Source: Marisa cornuarietis
Taxonomy: Eukaryota; Mollusca; Gastropoda; Architaenioglossa; Ampullariidae
DNA length: 64,000 nt
NCBI GenBank assembly: GCA_004794655.1
Contig: SMMW01000019.1
Span: 1,561,501-1,625,500, forward strand
Direction: 5' to 3'
Shown piece after piece: positions 24,658 to 35,945 of this stretch; within the stretch, counting starts at the first letter, position 1; every line of letters starts with the position of its first letter. The notes beneath the pieces are model-generated. The model did not search any database. It was not told the DNA's origin and saw nothing but the letters and a program-made list of their open reading frames with translations. Position numbers and translations under genes: made by a program.

Positions 24658-25313
24658 TGGAGAGTAAATGAATGACCGTTTATAGATAACTTCGATTTAA
24701 CACTTGAAAAGCTTTCTTGGAATTGAGGTGTAAACGTCACTAATGATGGTTTTCGAGAAAGTAAGACGAGGGGGAGAAGGGAGAGTAAAACTGAGTTAAG
24801 AAGAGTAAAACTGGAGAAAGCAGCCACCTTTGACCTCTGTGTGTGATACGTTAAAACGTGAAACTAGTCCTACAATGTTAAATATTAACCTGCAATCTGG
24901 TTTTCCTACAGCTCCACTTGGCCTCCCACATTATATTGTATCGCGTTTTTAAATAAATGAAGCAATTAAAAGATTTCAAAATGAGTAATATGGGACATGT
25001 TCTAACATATACTGTACAGTAACAATGACAGTAAATTTGAACACGCAGAATGGCCTTCTGTAACGCCTTGTAATCTTAGACTGTTCTTGATGGGAAATAA
25101 CTCTGTTGCTCCTATTTTATTCTGTACCGCAGTTGCTGCCCTTTAACTTAGGCTGATCTGTGTGCATCACCAAAAGATATTTAGAAATCATACGCTGTTT
25201 CGACAACATCTAAATGTATTTCTGTTGGTTTGTCCGTCCCGACTGTGTTCCTGTCTGCCGATATGCTTAGTCCCCCGTGGATAGAAAATCGGTTTGGGAC
25301 TAACTGTTATGTT
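24657..25313. other. Unassigned sequence
   Basis: Nothing recognised up to the LINE insertion. Confidence 0.45.
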
Positions 25314-25326
25314 ACGTCATAACGTC

Positions 25327-25908
25327 AGTCAGTCAGTCAGTCAGTCGTCCCTTGCCTGGCACCTGGCGTTGGGGGGAGCACATGGATAGACGCGGCAGCT
25401 GATAGGGCCCGCCACTCTTGCCTGTTTTGGGCAATAGTCAGCAGGTCCTGTACAGGACGACCAGTCCAGTCTTTGACGTTCGTAAGCCAGTTCTTTCTCT
25501 GACCACCGCGGCGTCGGCTACCCTCCAAGGTGCCTTGAAGGATAGTCTTCGACAAGGTGTCGTGCCGGGTTACATGGCCAAAGAAGACCAGCTTACGTCG
25601 CTTGACTGTTGATAGTAGAGGTTCCTGGTGTCCTACCAGTGTGGCAATCTTGTTTCTTACAAAGTCGTTGGTTTTGTGTTCTTTGTATGAGATCCGGAGC
25701 AGCCTCCTCAGACACTTGTGCTCGAATGCCTGGATTCTCCTTTCTGTTTCGGCGAGTAGAGTCCACGTGTCGCATCCGTAGAGCAGGATCGGCACTACCA
25801 GGGATTTGTATAGCCTGTACTTGGTAGTGAACCTTATCTTGTGGCTATGCCAGATCCTATCTAGCCTAGCCATTGCTGCTGTTGCTGTTGCGATCCTGAT
25901 GCGGATCA
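25327..25908 (-). mobile_element. 5'-truncated non-LTR retrotransposon with 13-bp target-site duplication
   Basis: The minus-strand frame is open and intact over the retained part: the C-terminal end of an ORF2-type reverse transcriptase protein. Recognisable blocks are IRFTTKYRLYKSLVVPILLY, GCDTWTLLAETERRIQAFEH, CLRRLLRISYKEHKT, FFGHVTRHDTL and DWTGRPVQDLL. The 3' end carries a (TGAC)n tail, about five units, seen on the plus strand as TCAG repeats. The 13-bp repeat ACGTCATAACGTC lies at 25314-25326 and 25909-25921. The element is therefore 5'-truncated, the usual result of target-primed reverse transcription. The catalytic RT domain is absent, so it cannot be autonomous. The same family occurs at 13240-14125 and 34930-35945. 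Confidence 0.93.
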
Positions 25909-25969
25909 ACGTCATAACGTCCACACAGATCAAGCAGTCAAAAACATATACTGAAGCCCAAACACTTAC

Positions 25970-26075
25970 ACCTATTAAAGTTTAGACAGGTACCCATATT
26001 AAAGTTTAGAAAGGTGCATGTACCATATTCCAGAAAGGTGCATGGATTGAAGTCCAGACATGTACTGGTGGCATT
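25970..26075. repeat. Short degenerate tandem repeat, unit about 25-30 bp
   Basis: ATTAAAGTTTAGACAGGTAC-like text recurs four times (near 25974, 25998, 26026 and 26054) with progressive changes. Confidence 0.6.
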
Positions 26076-26841
26076 TAACACTGAATTTTACAAATACTTT
26101 TGAATGTTATGTGCGAGCATGTAATATAAGTCATATATATATATAAATATATGACCGAGTCAGCTGAGAAACCCAAGGTAACTCACTCACATCTAAACAA
26201 ACAGTAACAAAGTCTAGGGGTTACAAAAGTAATAGAGGTTAAATTGTAATTGACCATTGGTGACTAATACAGTTGTAAATGAAGCTATATGCCCTTATAA
26301 AAAAATCTGTTTTTTCTGTCTACATCTTGCTCGCTTGCAAACACACGGTGCAGTAAAAATAACAAGAAAGCACAATTTGCATGACAGTAAGATATGAATG
26401 AGAGAAGTAGAACATTATAGCGATCCTCTTTCCGATCCACGTCGTCAAACCCAGTATAGCAGCCATCACCTTAGAGTAAGTGCAGTGTTTAAACATAACA
26501 CTACTATAGTGTGGGCATCTAATGGTCTCAGAAACATTAGGCCCAATCCTAGTGCTGAATACAATTTCGAATTTTTTTTCAGATCAGATAAATACCTCTC
26601 ACAGTGCAAACAAAACTGTTCATAGCGCACAGGGTTCTCGTGTAGATCATGATGTCGGCGTGTGAATATCAACATCAAGCAGGTTAACGACAATCTATTA
26701 TATTAAATTTTTTTGTCGAGACTATAGAGTGAAATCAACAAAGCCCAGAGTGCTCTATTATGATGTGTACAAAAGTGGGCATGAATTTACAAAACACTCA
26801 ATAAAACGTTTTTCAGACGTTTTGGTGTTGGTGCGGCTGTA

Positions 26842-26859
26842 TCCTCCTCCTCCTCCTCC

Positions 26860-26893
<34 letters not shown>
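26842..26893. repeat. (CCT)n(CAT)n triplet tract
   Basis: CCT units pass into CAT units; they encode Pro/His runs in a shadow frame. Confidence 0.95.
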
Positions 26894-27526
26894 TTCTCGT
26901 GCACATACTTTCATCTGACGATGAAGCTCAGGCGCATACCAAAAAAAAAAAGTTCAATGCAAAAATGTGCTTCCCTCCTAGAAAGGACGCATGTGCCAGA
27001 AGATGCCCCATTTCCCTCTCATGTCTGGTTATTCCCGTTTAAGGCATCACGTTGTCACTTACTTGGACTGTTTCCTTCCCTTTCGCCTCGTGGGTTGTGA
27101 TGAGCCCCTTTCCATGCCCAGGGCCATTGGAAGCCCGAACAAATGCTATTATTAAGCACGATGCAGGAACGATTATCAAATCTCAGACCCGTCCAGGCGC
27201 TGGTGTCTGAGAAGATGTTGTCGCGCTGCGTTGGTGTTGTCCAGTTTTGTCCAGCTGAGTCTGGAAATACCTGGCTTGAACTCCTCCACTCCTTCTCTCC
27301 ATATTCCCCGTTGCTGGAGACTCCATGGACTTCTCTAGTAATTTGGATGTCATATCTTTTAGATGTCCTGCAGCCTGTGTTCGTCGTCAATCTGCTTATT
27401 CATTGAGTACCGAAGTAGATCAAAATGTTCATAAACTTATGAGATCTTAAAGGTGTTAAGAAACTGCTGTTTGTTGATTTCAGTGTTAAAATGCAACTAA
27501 TAGCTGGTTTGTATATCCGGCTCAAA

Positions 27527-27590
<64 letters not shown>
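27527..27590. repeat. (GAT)21 triplet tract
   Basis: A clean GAT run. It produces a poly-Ser shadow frame on the minus strand. Confidence 0.97.
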
Positions 27591-28275
27591 CAATTAGAAA
27601 CCTAATTATTCGGAGAACATTGCGGTGAAATGAGTTCAACATTAACTATGGTTTACTACTGAAAGCGAATTAAAATGATTAAATAATGATTTAAAATGAT
27701 AACCTAATTGTAAATAAAATCCATGCAAATTTTTGCTTTATTATTTTCCAGTTTGCTTTTTTCCTAATGTAGAGCTTAAAGGTTATAAAGACTATATAAT
27801 TTTGTACATTTTGAGGGTCTTGTGGCTAAGAAAATTGAACTACTTCTCAGCAATAAAAATGTTCTTACACTGAGATCAATCTCCTGTACACCATCGAACA
27901 ACGCTCTTCGTATCATGTCTACCAGGTAATGTCAGTTTTGAGATTTATGTAATAGTCAAATCCAATGCATGTACGCGTTGCTAAGCAACATAGCATAAAG
28001 TCACGCAACGCAACGGCTGCCAAGGCGGCTTCAGAGGAGAGAATCCCCGCCTGCATGCAGCGCAAACGGTATTGATGATCCCCGGTGTGAAAGAGTCCTG
28101 TGAATATCAAAACTTATCATTAATACGGTTATCAATCACTGTGGCCTTTTTGATAGACAAATACATTTTACGAAGCACATGAAACTGTGGGGGTTAAGCT
28201 AAAAGTGAAGGGAAAAAAAGCACATTTGAGACAGAATTGATGGCTGTTGTCAGTGGCAACTGTTGAACAGGAAAA

Positions 28276-28331
<56 letters not shown>
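28276..28331. repeat. (CT)n(CA)n compound microsatellite
   Basis: About eight CT units are followed by about 19 CA units. Confidence 0.97.
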
Positions 28332-28333
<2 letters not shown>

Positions 28334-28862
28334 GTTCGTCAATTAAAAATCAGTGAAATCGATCAGCTAACAGCTAAGGACTAAAAGGTGAAGTGGGTAA
28401 AAGTCGTCAAAGCAAAAGGGCGCGCCTGAACTGTGTGCTCGCTCAGTTAGCATTGGCTTGAAGCCATTTCCCGAGTAAAAGTGCAAGAAAGCCAACAAAA
28501 GTAGGGGAAGTCGTTACAGTTTACATGTTATATGACGTCATTGCCAGGCTTACAGCGACGCGTTGACAGTAATGGCGCGAGGGTTACGGGTTACGGGTTA
28601 CACGCTGCAACGCGTCGTATTAAGTCTCTGAAGGGTGAAGCAGTCCCCGGTCTTCTGACTAGGACATCGCTGAAACTTTCGACCACCTCGTGGAGTCACC
28701 TACCATCGCTGTCAATAATTTACGGATACATTGTAGTCTGTAATGTCAGGTAAAACAACAGAGAAAAAGCAGTCGGTATTTTACATGCGCTTTAAATGTC
28801 GACAACTCCGCCAGTAGCGACAACACCACCGACATTCGGAATCTTTGTCGTAGCCTCTCACC

Positions 28863-28924
<62 letters not shown>

Positions 28925-28947
28925 TTCTTCTTCTTCTTCTTCTTCTT
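28863..28947. repeat. (CAT)n(CTT)n triplet tract
   Basis: About 20 CAT units pass into about eight CTT units; on the minus strand they read as Asp/Glu runs. Confidence 0.97.
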
Positions 28948-29299
28948 GATTAAGCTTGACATGTTTTCCGCTTGAATTACTGCAAGGGGGCGAAGAATAT
29001 CGCGTCTCACCTCGTCCTTCCACACAAGCGGGACGTCAGTCGTCGAGGCCTCAGTTGTCTCGCCTCGGTACCTGAGTTAGTGACCCTTTGACACCCGTTG
29101 GTCATACCTTGGCGCCTTACAGGTGACCCTTTGGCGCCAGAGTCGTGACCACTCGGCGCCTGAGTTAATGTTTGTGATTATAGCTGTTACATGTGACGAC
29201 TGAAAATTAACAGCGGGTCAAACATAACGGAGACCGACTTTGAAGTTAAATGAGTGAAAGTTCTTTCTGCCTTTCATATAAAATCTTCACTATTATATA

Positions 29300-29540
29300 G
29301 GGGCGCACGGTAGCGTAGTGGTTTAGACTATCGCTTGTCACCACTTGCAGTGAGAGGCCGTGGGTTCAGATCTCGTCTCGGGATACTCTCTGAATGCGAC
29401 ACCTATTCGCAGGGTCGTCCGTCGGGGGGGGGGGAGTTTCTACGGATTATTCGGTTTTCTTTCTCATCCCTCTCCTCTCACAGTTTGAAATCACCTCTAG
29501 GTGGAAGTACTTTCCCGCCAAATCAACCAGCCAGCCTTCC
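29300..29540 (+). mobile_element. tRNA-derived SINE, family B, copy 1
   Basis: GGGGCGCACGGTAGCGTAGT starts a tRNA-like head. An A box (TAGCGTAGTGG) lies near 29311-29321 and a B box (GGGTTCAGATC) at 29362-29372. The body has CTCGGGATACTCTCTGAATG, CACCTATTCGCAGGG and AGGTGGAAGTACTTTCCCG. The tail is AAATCAACCAGCCAGCC. The same order of blocks recurs at 57921-58144, which supports a family rather than a single tRNA gene. A poly-G run lies at 29425-29434. Confidence 0.85.
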
Positions 29541-30249
29541 ATCCACTGAGCGCGATTTTCAATGCTTCGCAACATTTTTCTGCTTTTCCTACCCACTCAT
29601 CATTCTCCAAGATGAACTTGCCGGGAGAGCGACTATTAACTCTACTCACGAGTTCACTTCCTGCTTTAGTGAGCTGATGCGCAATTCTAGATAACTGGGC
29701 TGCGTTTGTCATCTACATGATAACTGCATATAGTTCCCAGTGTCAGTTTACTGATTGGCAAAGTACAGTCGTGTTTCTTAGGACTTTACGTTCGCTTAGG
29801 CTGAAATATTTCGTTGCCCAGGCTTGAGCGTTACATGGAGCGTTACGGTCGTTCTAGTGGAAATATTACACTGAGGTTTTAAACTTTGGTTAAAACATTA
29901 CATCCCCTTGTGTAAGTCATTCTGGTTGGAACATTACATTACTTTGGAAAGAGGCGGAGGCGTCGCAGTCTGTCTGGTTACATCACACTCGTCCTGGTAG
30001 GTTGATTACACTCGCCTGGACTGGAACGTTTTCGGGATGAGCGCGGCATTACAATGACCCTGGCCGTTTACACTCCCACGTTTAATAAGCATCACTACAG
30101 GGACTGACCAGCAAATGTCAACTGACTTTTGGTTTTCTTGTGACGCCTTACAAAAGGTCACTAACGGCAAACAACAGAGTATAAAATGCTGGAAGCAGAC
30201 GGCTGGGTCAGCATGAAAGTGGGGAAGAAGAAGGTCACCAAACTGACCC

Positions 30250-30281
<32 letters not shown>

Positions 30282-32043
30282 GACAGTCTGCCGAGGCATC
30301 GTGCTTCTACATTAATTAGTTGGAGAACTAGCGACCCTGCAGCTAATCACGACGGTCGCTTTAAATTAGCTCGAATCCTGCGGCCACACCAGAGCGAGCC
30401 GGTGAGGGGTTAGCAGAGGCTGCGGCGGAGAAGTGTTCACTCTGTCCGTCTCTCCTTTTGTGTGGCACCCGCTCTCCCACCGAGCATTTCACAGGCGGCG
30501 CGCGTGCGCGTGTGATGTGACTGGAGGGATCGAATTTCGGTCTCTCTGTCTCTCTAGTTACATGCTGCCCCGCCTGTCTCTGGCGCGTCAGTGACAGAGA
30601 CCAGTAGTGCCGTCCTCATCGTCAGCATCCGTCACGACAGTTTGTGATGCCGGACGTCTTGGTGATGTGTTGGGAGAAGGTCACGATATTTGTTTCTGTG
30701 TACCGAACATTTTTTTTTTAATTTCGACTGCAATTTGAACACAGTAAGGAGTTAACTTTCATTTCCATCAATTGTTCTAACTAGCCATTATTTGGTGGTA
30801 ATTAATAATCACAGTGACTGTTCAAGCTACTAAGTCTCTGTCTGTTTTACTATCATTTTCGAGTCCTGATAAAATCAGGCGTGAACCCATCGATTCGCTT
30901 TATCGCACAGCAAGGAAAAAAAAATTCATCTGATATAGACCAACAGAGATCGAAACATCAGTGTTTGCAAATTTGGGTTATCTTCAAGTCTTCATCTGGT
31001 GACCGAGGGTTTGCTCTTCGGGCCAACGGTAATTCTTCCGGAACCTGAACAACTGAGCCGAAAGACGATTATACATCGCAAATTGTTCTGGACTGTGAAA
31101 AGATAGTTTCGCCTTTTGGCTGTTGAAAACGGCTACGCAACTGATGAGAGATTTTTTAAAAGTTTATAGTTTGTAGATGAAAGCAAGCAGAAATCGAGCC
31201 AAACTTGAGTCATCATATTTTAAGATTAAAAAAATCCGCCAGATAATTTGCTTTCTCCACTCGCATCTCAGTCGTATCGTTGAAAACATTTCGAAAAAAA
31301 ATGCGCTTCATTTTTCTACATATTCATGTTTTGTTAAAATGTCCGTTTAAGTCTGTAGGACCCTCCGCCTTTTATGCCCAGTTCATACACATTGTATCAG
31401 GAGGTACCTTCACGAAGCACTGCGATTTAATCTCTTCTACGTATCTTTCCCCCTTCTCCTCCGCATGCTTTAGAGTTTAGACGAATGAGAGAGAAAAAAA
31501 AAACAGTCAGCCAGGGAATACATACAAACGAGAAGTTTTTGTTTTTTGACTGAGGAAGTTAGTCTTTCTCTCTCACACACTTTGCTCACCTCTCGTCCAG
31601 GACTGTTTAAGAGTGAAGGAAGCAGTAACCATCTCTGTTGTAAACTGCTCAACAATTGGACTGCAAGCTTCTGTAAACATTTTTCTCGGTGCACAGAGGG
31701 TATTATCATCACATGTTACCTGGCAGTGCAAATGCTCAACGGCAATTTATTTTAAGACTAACGTAAGCATTTTGCCTCGTCTGAAATTAACCATACTCTC
31801 TTCGAATGTTTGATTACTCTGTGCTTGAAGAAGTCTACATCGTGCGTGCTCGGTGCCATTATAGTTGTTAACCCTACATCGCTGTGCTGCCTTGGGGAAA
31901 GAGCAGAAATCGTGAAGAATTATGGTCAAGAACTTTGTGAGCGTTCATCCAGAGGTATGTCTATCGTTCACTTTTTTCACTTCACACCTCCAAACCTTGT
32001 CTTGTCTTTTTTTATTTCTCTCTCGCTCGGTATCTCTCACTCA

Positions 32044-32083
<40 letters not shown>

Positions 32084-32416
32084 CTCACTCACTCACTCAC
32101 TAACATCATGCCCCTCAGTTTTCTCGCTATTTGGTTTATTTTAAATGCAAATACATTACACTCTTAAATACGAGTTATGATCTGAATGGTAATTAAAAAA
32201 ATACTTTAATGACGCTAATACAAAGCACTACTGGAGTAAGACTATAAGACTATTTGAGTAACTGTGTCTAAGGTACTTAAATAACAAGAACAAAAGAAAA
32301 CCTATATAGGACGAGGAAAAGATGGTTGGGTGACGCGCTGAGAGGACTTTCATGACACGTGCATCAACATGTAAACTACCATCATATATATATATATATA
32401 TGTGTGTAATAGACAA

Positions 32417-32454
<38 letters not shown>
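29541..32454. other. Unassigned non-coding sequence; GC-rich patch near 30.35-30.68 kb
   Basis: A degenerate repeat of GGTTGGAACATTACATTAC-like text spans about 29815-30040. A CT tract lies at about 30250-30282. A CpG-rich patch at 30350-30680 includes GGCGGCGCGCGTGCGCGTG and could be regulatory. An (ACGC)n(ACTC)n tract lies at 32043-32100. AT and CA tracts lie at 32386-32453. No exon is supported. Confidence 0.4.
32043..32100. repeat. (ACGC)n(ACTC)n tetranucleotide tract
   Basis: About ten CGCA-type units pass into CACT-type units. Confidence 0.95.
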
Positions 32455-32455
<1 letters not shown>

Positions 32456-32625
32456 GGAGAAGCAAGTTTGAGCTGGGAAGAGCGCCGGTTCGATAGCCGA
32501 GGGAGACAGAGAACTTTCCCCTGTCGACCCAGTAACCGGAAGTAGGTACCTGAGTACAGGGGTTTAGAAAGGTAAAGAAGCGAGGAAAAGGAATTGTGCA
32601 ACACCTTCTCTAACTGCTCGAGCTT
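32455..32625 (+). mobile_element. SINE family A, degenerate copy
   Basis: It starts right after a (CA)n tract. A B box-like GGTTCGATAGCC lies at 32487-32498. The family A body blocks CCTGTCGACCCAGTAACCGG, AGGTACCTGAGTACAGGGG and AAAGGTAAAGAAGCGAGG follow in order. The A box is lost, so the head is truncated or decayed. No clear target-site duplication is seen. Confidence 0.75.
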
Positions 32626-32742
32626 TTGTCCTTGTCGCCACGACAGTGAAAATCGGATCGGACAACTATCACTCTCAATATATGACAGATCTTTACTGGG
32701 CTGACTGTTGGTGGTGTTCTCCGGGTACTCTGGAGAGAGAGA

Positions 32743-32780
<38 letters not shown>

Positions 32781-32900
32781 ATTTAAGTGATTATTAATGA
32801 ATTTGTAAGACGCAATTAATATCTACTGATGGTGTTTTCGTGCGACTTCATCTATTCAAAGCGCCCCGAACCCGCCTTCCTTGATGAAGTAGGGTGTTCG

Positions 32901-32938
<38 letters not shown>

Positions 32939-33690
32939 AAACTATCTACGAGCAAAAATTTTACTCCCTCTGAGCAGTGCCCAAAAAAATCTTTCTATGA
33001 ACTCAGGTTACCAGGAAATGTATAAGATGATGAAAGGACAGATGGGACTGATGAGCAGTACATCTCTTGTTACTGAGCAGTAATAAATAATGTGACTGCA
33101 AGAACTACGCATATAAACAATGGAAAACAAACGAATAATATTCAATGAGCACAGCTAACATGTTCTTACTTTTCTGCTGTAAGATTTATCCCCAGGTCTC
33201 TAGACAGAAACTAGATTCGTTGATAAATATCCACGAAGCTGTCACTCAATAATTAATTAACTTCTATTACAGGCACAGAATGAGCACAGAATGAAACATA
33301 GGAATGTGCAGAATGATGTTTTGCATACTTGCTTTTAATTTTGACCATGAAATGCTTGCCAAATCATCAAACATGTAAAAAAAACTATCTAAGAAGTAGT
33401 ACTTTTTTTTTTTTTTTTTTTTTTTTGCAAACAGTCCCCCTCTCCTTCACACATGCACACACACACACACACAGAAAGAAACAAATGAAAAATAATTTTC
33501 CCAGCATTAAAAGGAGTCTGTCCTATTATTAATTAAGTACATGAAATATATTGTGCAAACACTAATAAGTCAGCTAATTATTGTTTTCTTCTTAAACTAA
33601 GTATTTATTAAAACGCCTTTCCCATTATTGAATTGCGTTTGTGGTTCTGCTGATTAATAATGTAGATGTTATGTGGAGTTGGCCTGCATC
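32626..33690. other. Unassigned sequence with simple tracts
   Basis: A GTGTTCTCCGGGTACTCTGG phrase at about 32713-32732 recalls the body of SINE family B but is too short to call. A GA/GT/GA compound tract spans 32733-32780, a (TTA)n tract 32901-32937, a T run 33404-33426 and a CA tract about 33455-33473. Confidence 0.45.
32901..32937. repeat. (TTA)n triplet tract
   Basis: About 12 TTA/ATT units. Confidence 0.95.
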
Positions 33691-33696
33691 TTCGGT

Positions 33697-34320
33697 TCAA
33701 ATGAGTATAAACGGCTTTACTCTCTCAACACGCTCCCCCCCCCACCTCCTGTCCAGTTCCCCCCTCACTCGGGAAGATAAGTGCTGACCGTAGCCGCCGA
33801 TAGATGCTCTTTCCGCCAGCGCACTATAAAAAGTGGAAGAGCCAGACATAGGCAGACCGTGCCAAACTCTTTCACGCATTAAACAGTCAAAGTTGCACTT
33901 CGCTTTGTTTCTGCAGCCCGCCATCTTAAATAAGTACTTCGGCTAGACCAGGTAATTTAGTCAGACTGAACTTGTATTCGAGTCAAATCGCTCTTTATCT
34001 GTGTTAATGAAGCTGAAGTCGTGTAGCGCGAGCAGACGGTCACAGTGAAAGAACGCTGTCAGCTAAGTCACGCGCATGCGCTCGACCTCCTTTTCCGGTT
34101 TTGCGGACAGCGCTGGGAAAACTGCTAAATGCTGATTGGATGTTGCCATAGGACACCGATCTAAGCGAAAGACCTTCATGCATGCGTTGACCAAACTGTT
34201 CAATGTTGTGTAAACACCGAGAACTCCTCGTACACAGGTATCGAGAAGTTTTTACCATGGCCGCCTGTAGCCGACATTGAGTGTCCCTAGAGAAAAACAA
34301 AATCCAAGTTTAGAGGTAGA
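33697..34320 (-). promoter_or_regulatory. Promoter-like block, minus strand (NRF1-, CCAAT- and YY1-type motifs)
   Basis: CGCGCATGCGCT at 34071-34082 is one base off the NRF1 consensus. ATTGG (CCAAT box) lies near 34136. On the minus strand AAGATGGCGGG (33917-33927) matches the YY1-type element that often overlaps a start codon. That ATG opens 75 codons (33924 down to 33697, beginning MAGCRNKAKCNFDCL), which match no protein I know. A minus-strand acceptor-like site (TTTGTTTTTCTCTAG) ends at 34284. The motif cluster suggests a promoter, but no gene body is identified. Confidence 0.3.
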
Positions 34321-34929
34321 GGAAAGTATTTTACGTCGTGCCAGTTGTTACAATATTAGTGTCAGTGTTTGGTTTCGATGACAACAACAATCTGCCCATC
34401 TGTGGTTTATGCCCGCGTCAGTATCTCGCTCAAACAGCCTTTCTATGGGGCACAGTAACAATGCTGATAGACAGCTACAAATCCTCTATATTTGAAAAAA
34501 AAAAAAAGCTTCAGCCTTATTAGAGTCGATAAAGTAATAAGCTGACTGCGGAGGTTTTGAAGTCTGCTCTGTTGACTGCGGTGATTATGGCCCATCCCCA
34601 GCCAAGCGCCTTTTTTTCCGTCTCTGTTACGTGACGCGTGTCTTTGCTGATTGCACTGACAAGAATTCCTAGACGCCAAGAGAAGACATCCTTAGAACTG
34701 TTTAAAAACAAAAAGAAAAACAGCGAACAGCGTTATATCTCTCTGTTTAAACATGGAGTATTTGTGCAGAAGGCTGTACGTGATTACGGAGATATTACGC
34801 AGACAATAACATGCACATTTGTATAGATAAGGATATAAGTGACGACGTCTTGTAAAGAAAGGGATCAAATGTTTGTAAATAAAATCCATAACACCAAGAT
34901 ATCAACTTCACAATTCTTTGGCAACAGTA
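34321..34929. other. Unassigned sequence
   Basis: Nothing recognised up to the LINE relic. A short A run lies at about 34495-34507. Confidence 0.45.
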
Positions 34930-35945
34930 GCTTGTCTCGCTGCAAACATGGAGCAAGTAATTAAACAGTCCTTGCTTTGCTTGTTATGGCATACAATGCG
35001 AAAGTTTAACATCAAAGAAGGCCTTGTCCAAGTCATCGAAGCGCTGTATAATAGCTCAAGGAGCGCAGTATTGCAGGATAACAGAATAGTAGCTTACTTT
35101 CGAAGCACAGTAGGCGTACGTCAAGGATACCCCCTATCACCGGTGCTGTTCAACATCTTCTTGGAGAACATCATACGTGAAACCCTCCTCGACTATCACA
35201 CTTCCATTTCAGTTGGTGGAAGGCTGATTTCCAACCTACGCTTTGCAGACGACATTAACCTGTTAGCAGGTACTAACATAGAACTCCAAGATCTTACCAG
35301 CAGACTGACAGAACGCACTGATAAGAGTAAAATTATTATCATTGACAACGGCAAAGCATGCATCTATATGAACGGAGTCAGTCTCGAAGAGGTAAGCTTT
35401 AAGTACTTGATAGCTACCCTCTCAATGGACTGCAGCTCTGCAACAGATGTCTACTTCAGGATCGCAATAGCAACAAGGACAATCGTTAGGCTGTGCAAGG
35501 TTTACTACGAAGTATAGCATGTACAAATCTCTGGTAGTACCGATCCTGTTCTACGGATATGAAACGTGGGCTCTGCTTGCCGATACGGAGAGGAGAATCC
35601 AGTTATTCCAGTTGCTCCAGATCTCATAAAACCAATGACTCTGTACGAAGCGCGGCTGCTACACTGGTAGACACCAGGAACCTCTACTTCCAACAGTCAA
35701 GCAACCTTAGCTGGTCTGGTTAAACCACCTGACCCGTCACGACACCTTGTAGAAGATTGCCCTTAAAGGTACATTGGAGGATGGTCGAAGAGCTTATGAA
35801 CTTCAAAGACTGAACTGGCCGTCCTATGCAGGACCTCCTCACTATCGCCCCAAACAGCCGTGAGTACTGAGCCTTCAGCTACCTCTATTCATGTGCTCCC
35901 CTCAACTACAGGCACCAGTTAAGGGACGCATGACTGACTTTCTAG
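34930..35945 (+). mobile_element. Non-LTR retrotransposon relic with RT catalytic segment
   Basis: The open part (34945-35517) carries LLCLLWHTMRKFNIKEGLVQ, then GVRQGYPLSPVLFNIFLENI, then RFADDINLLAG. The last holds the (F/Y)xDD catalytic motif of reverse transcriptase (motif C). After 35517 the frame breaks, but the C-terminal blocks remain readable in shifted frames: tac-aaa-tct-ctg for YKSL, ctgttctacggatatgaaac for LFYGYET and cgatacggagaggagaatcc for DTERRI. The 3' end (CATGTGCTCCCCTCAACTAC, AAGGGACGCATGACTGAC) matches the 25.3 kb element. It is 5'-truncated, frameshifted and inactive. Confidence 0.92.

Larger units (their letters stand above)
26076..29299. other. Unassigned non-coding sequence with triplet and dinucleotide tracts
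   Basis: Apart from the microsatellites listed separately, no gene or transposon is recognised. A 13-bp palindrome GTTGCTAAGCAAC lies near 27976-27988. TGACGTCA lies at 28533-28540. Near 29070-29165 a GTGACCCTTTGGCGCC-like phrase recurs about four times at roughly 26-bp spacing. Confidence 0.4.

Noticed and set aside
27055..27390. 111-codon minus-strand frame near 27.1-27.4 kb
   Set aside because: I tried to read it as a retrotransposon or host exon and found no known motif; an overlapping plus-strand frame is equally open.
34040..34300. Minus-strand frame preceded by a good acceptor, with a faint look of a small mitochondrial complex I subunit in a second phase
   Set aside because: The resemblance needs a frameshift and fails at the conserved residues; kept only as part of the promoter-like block.
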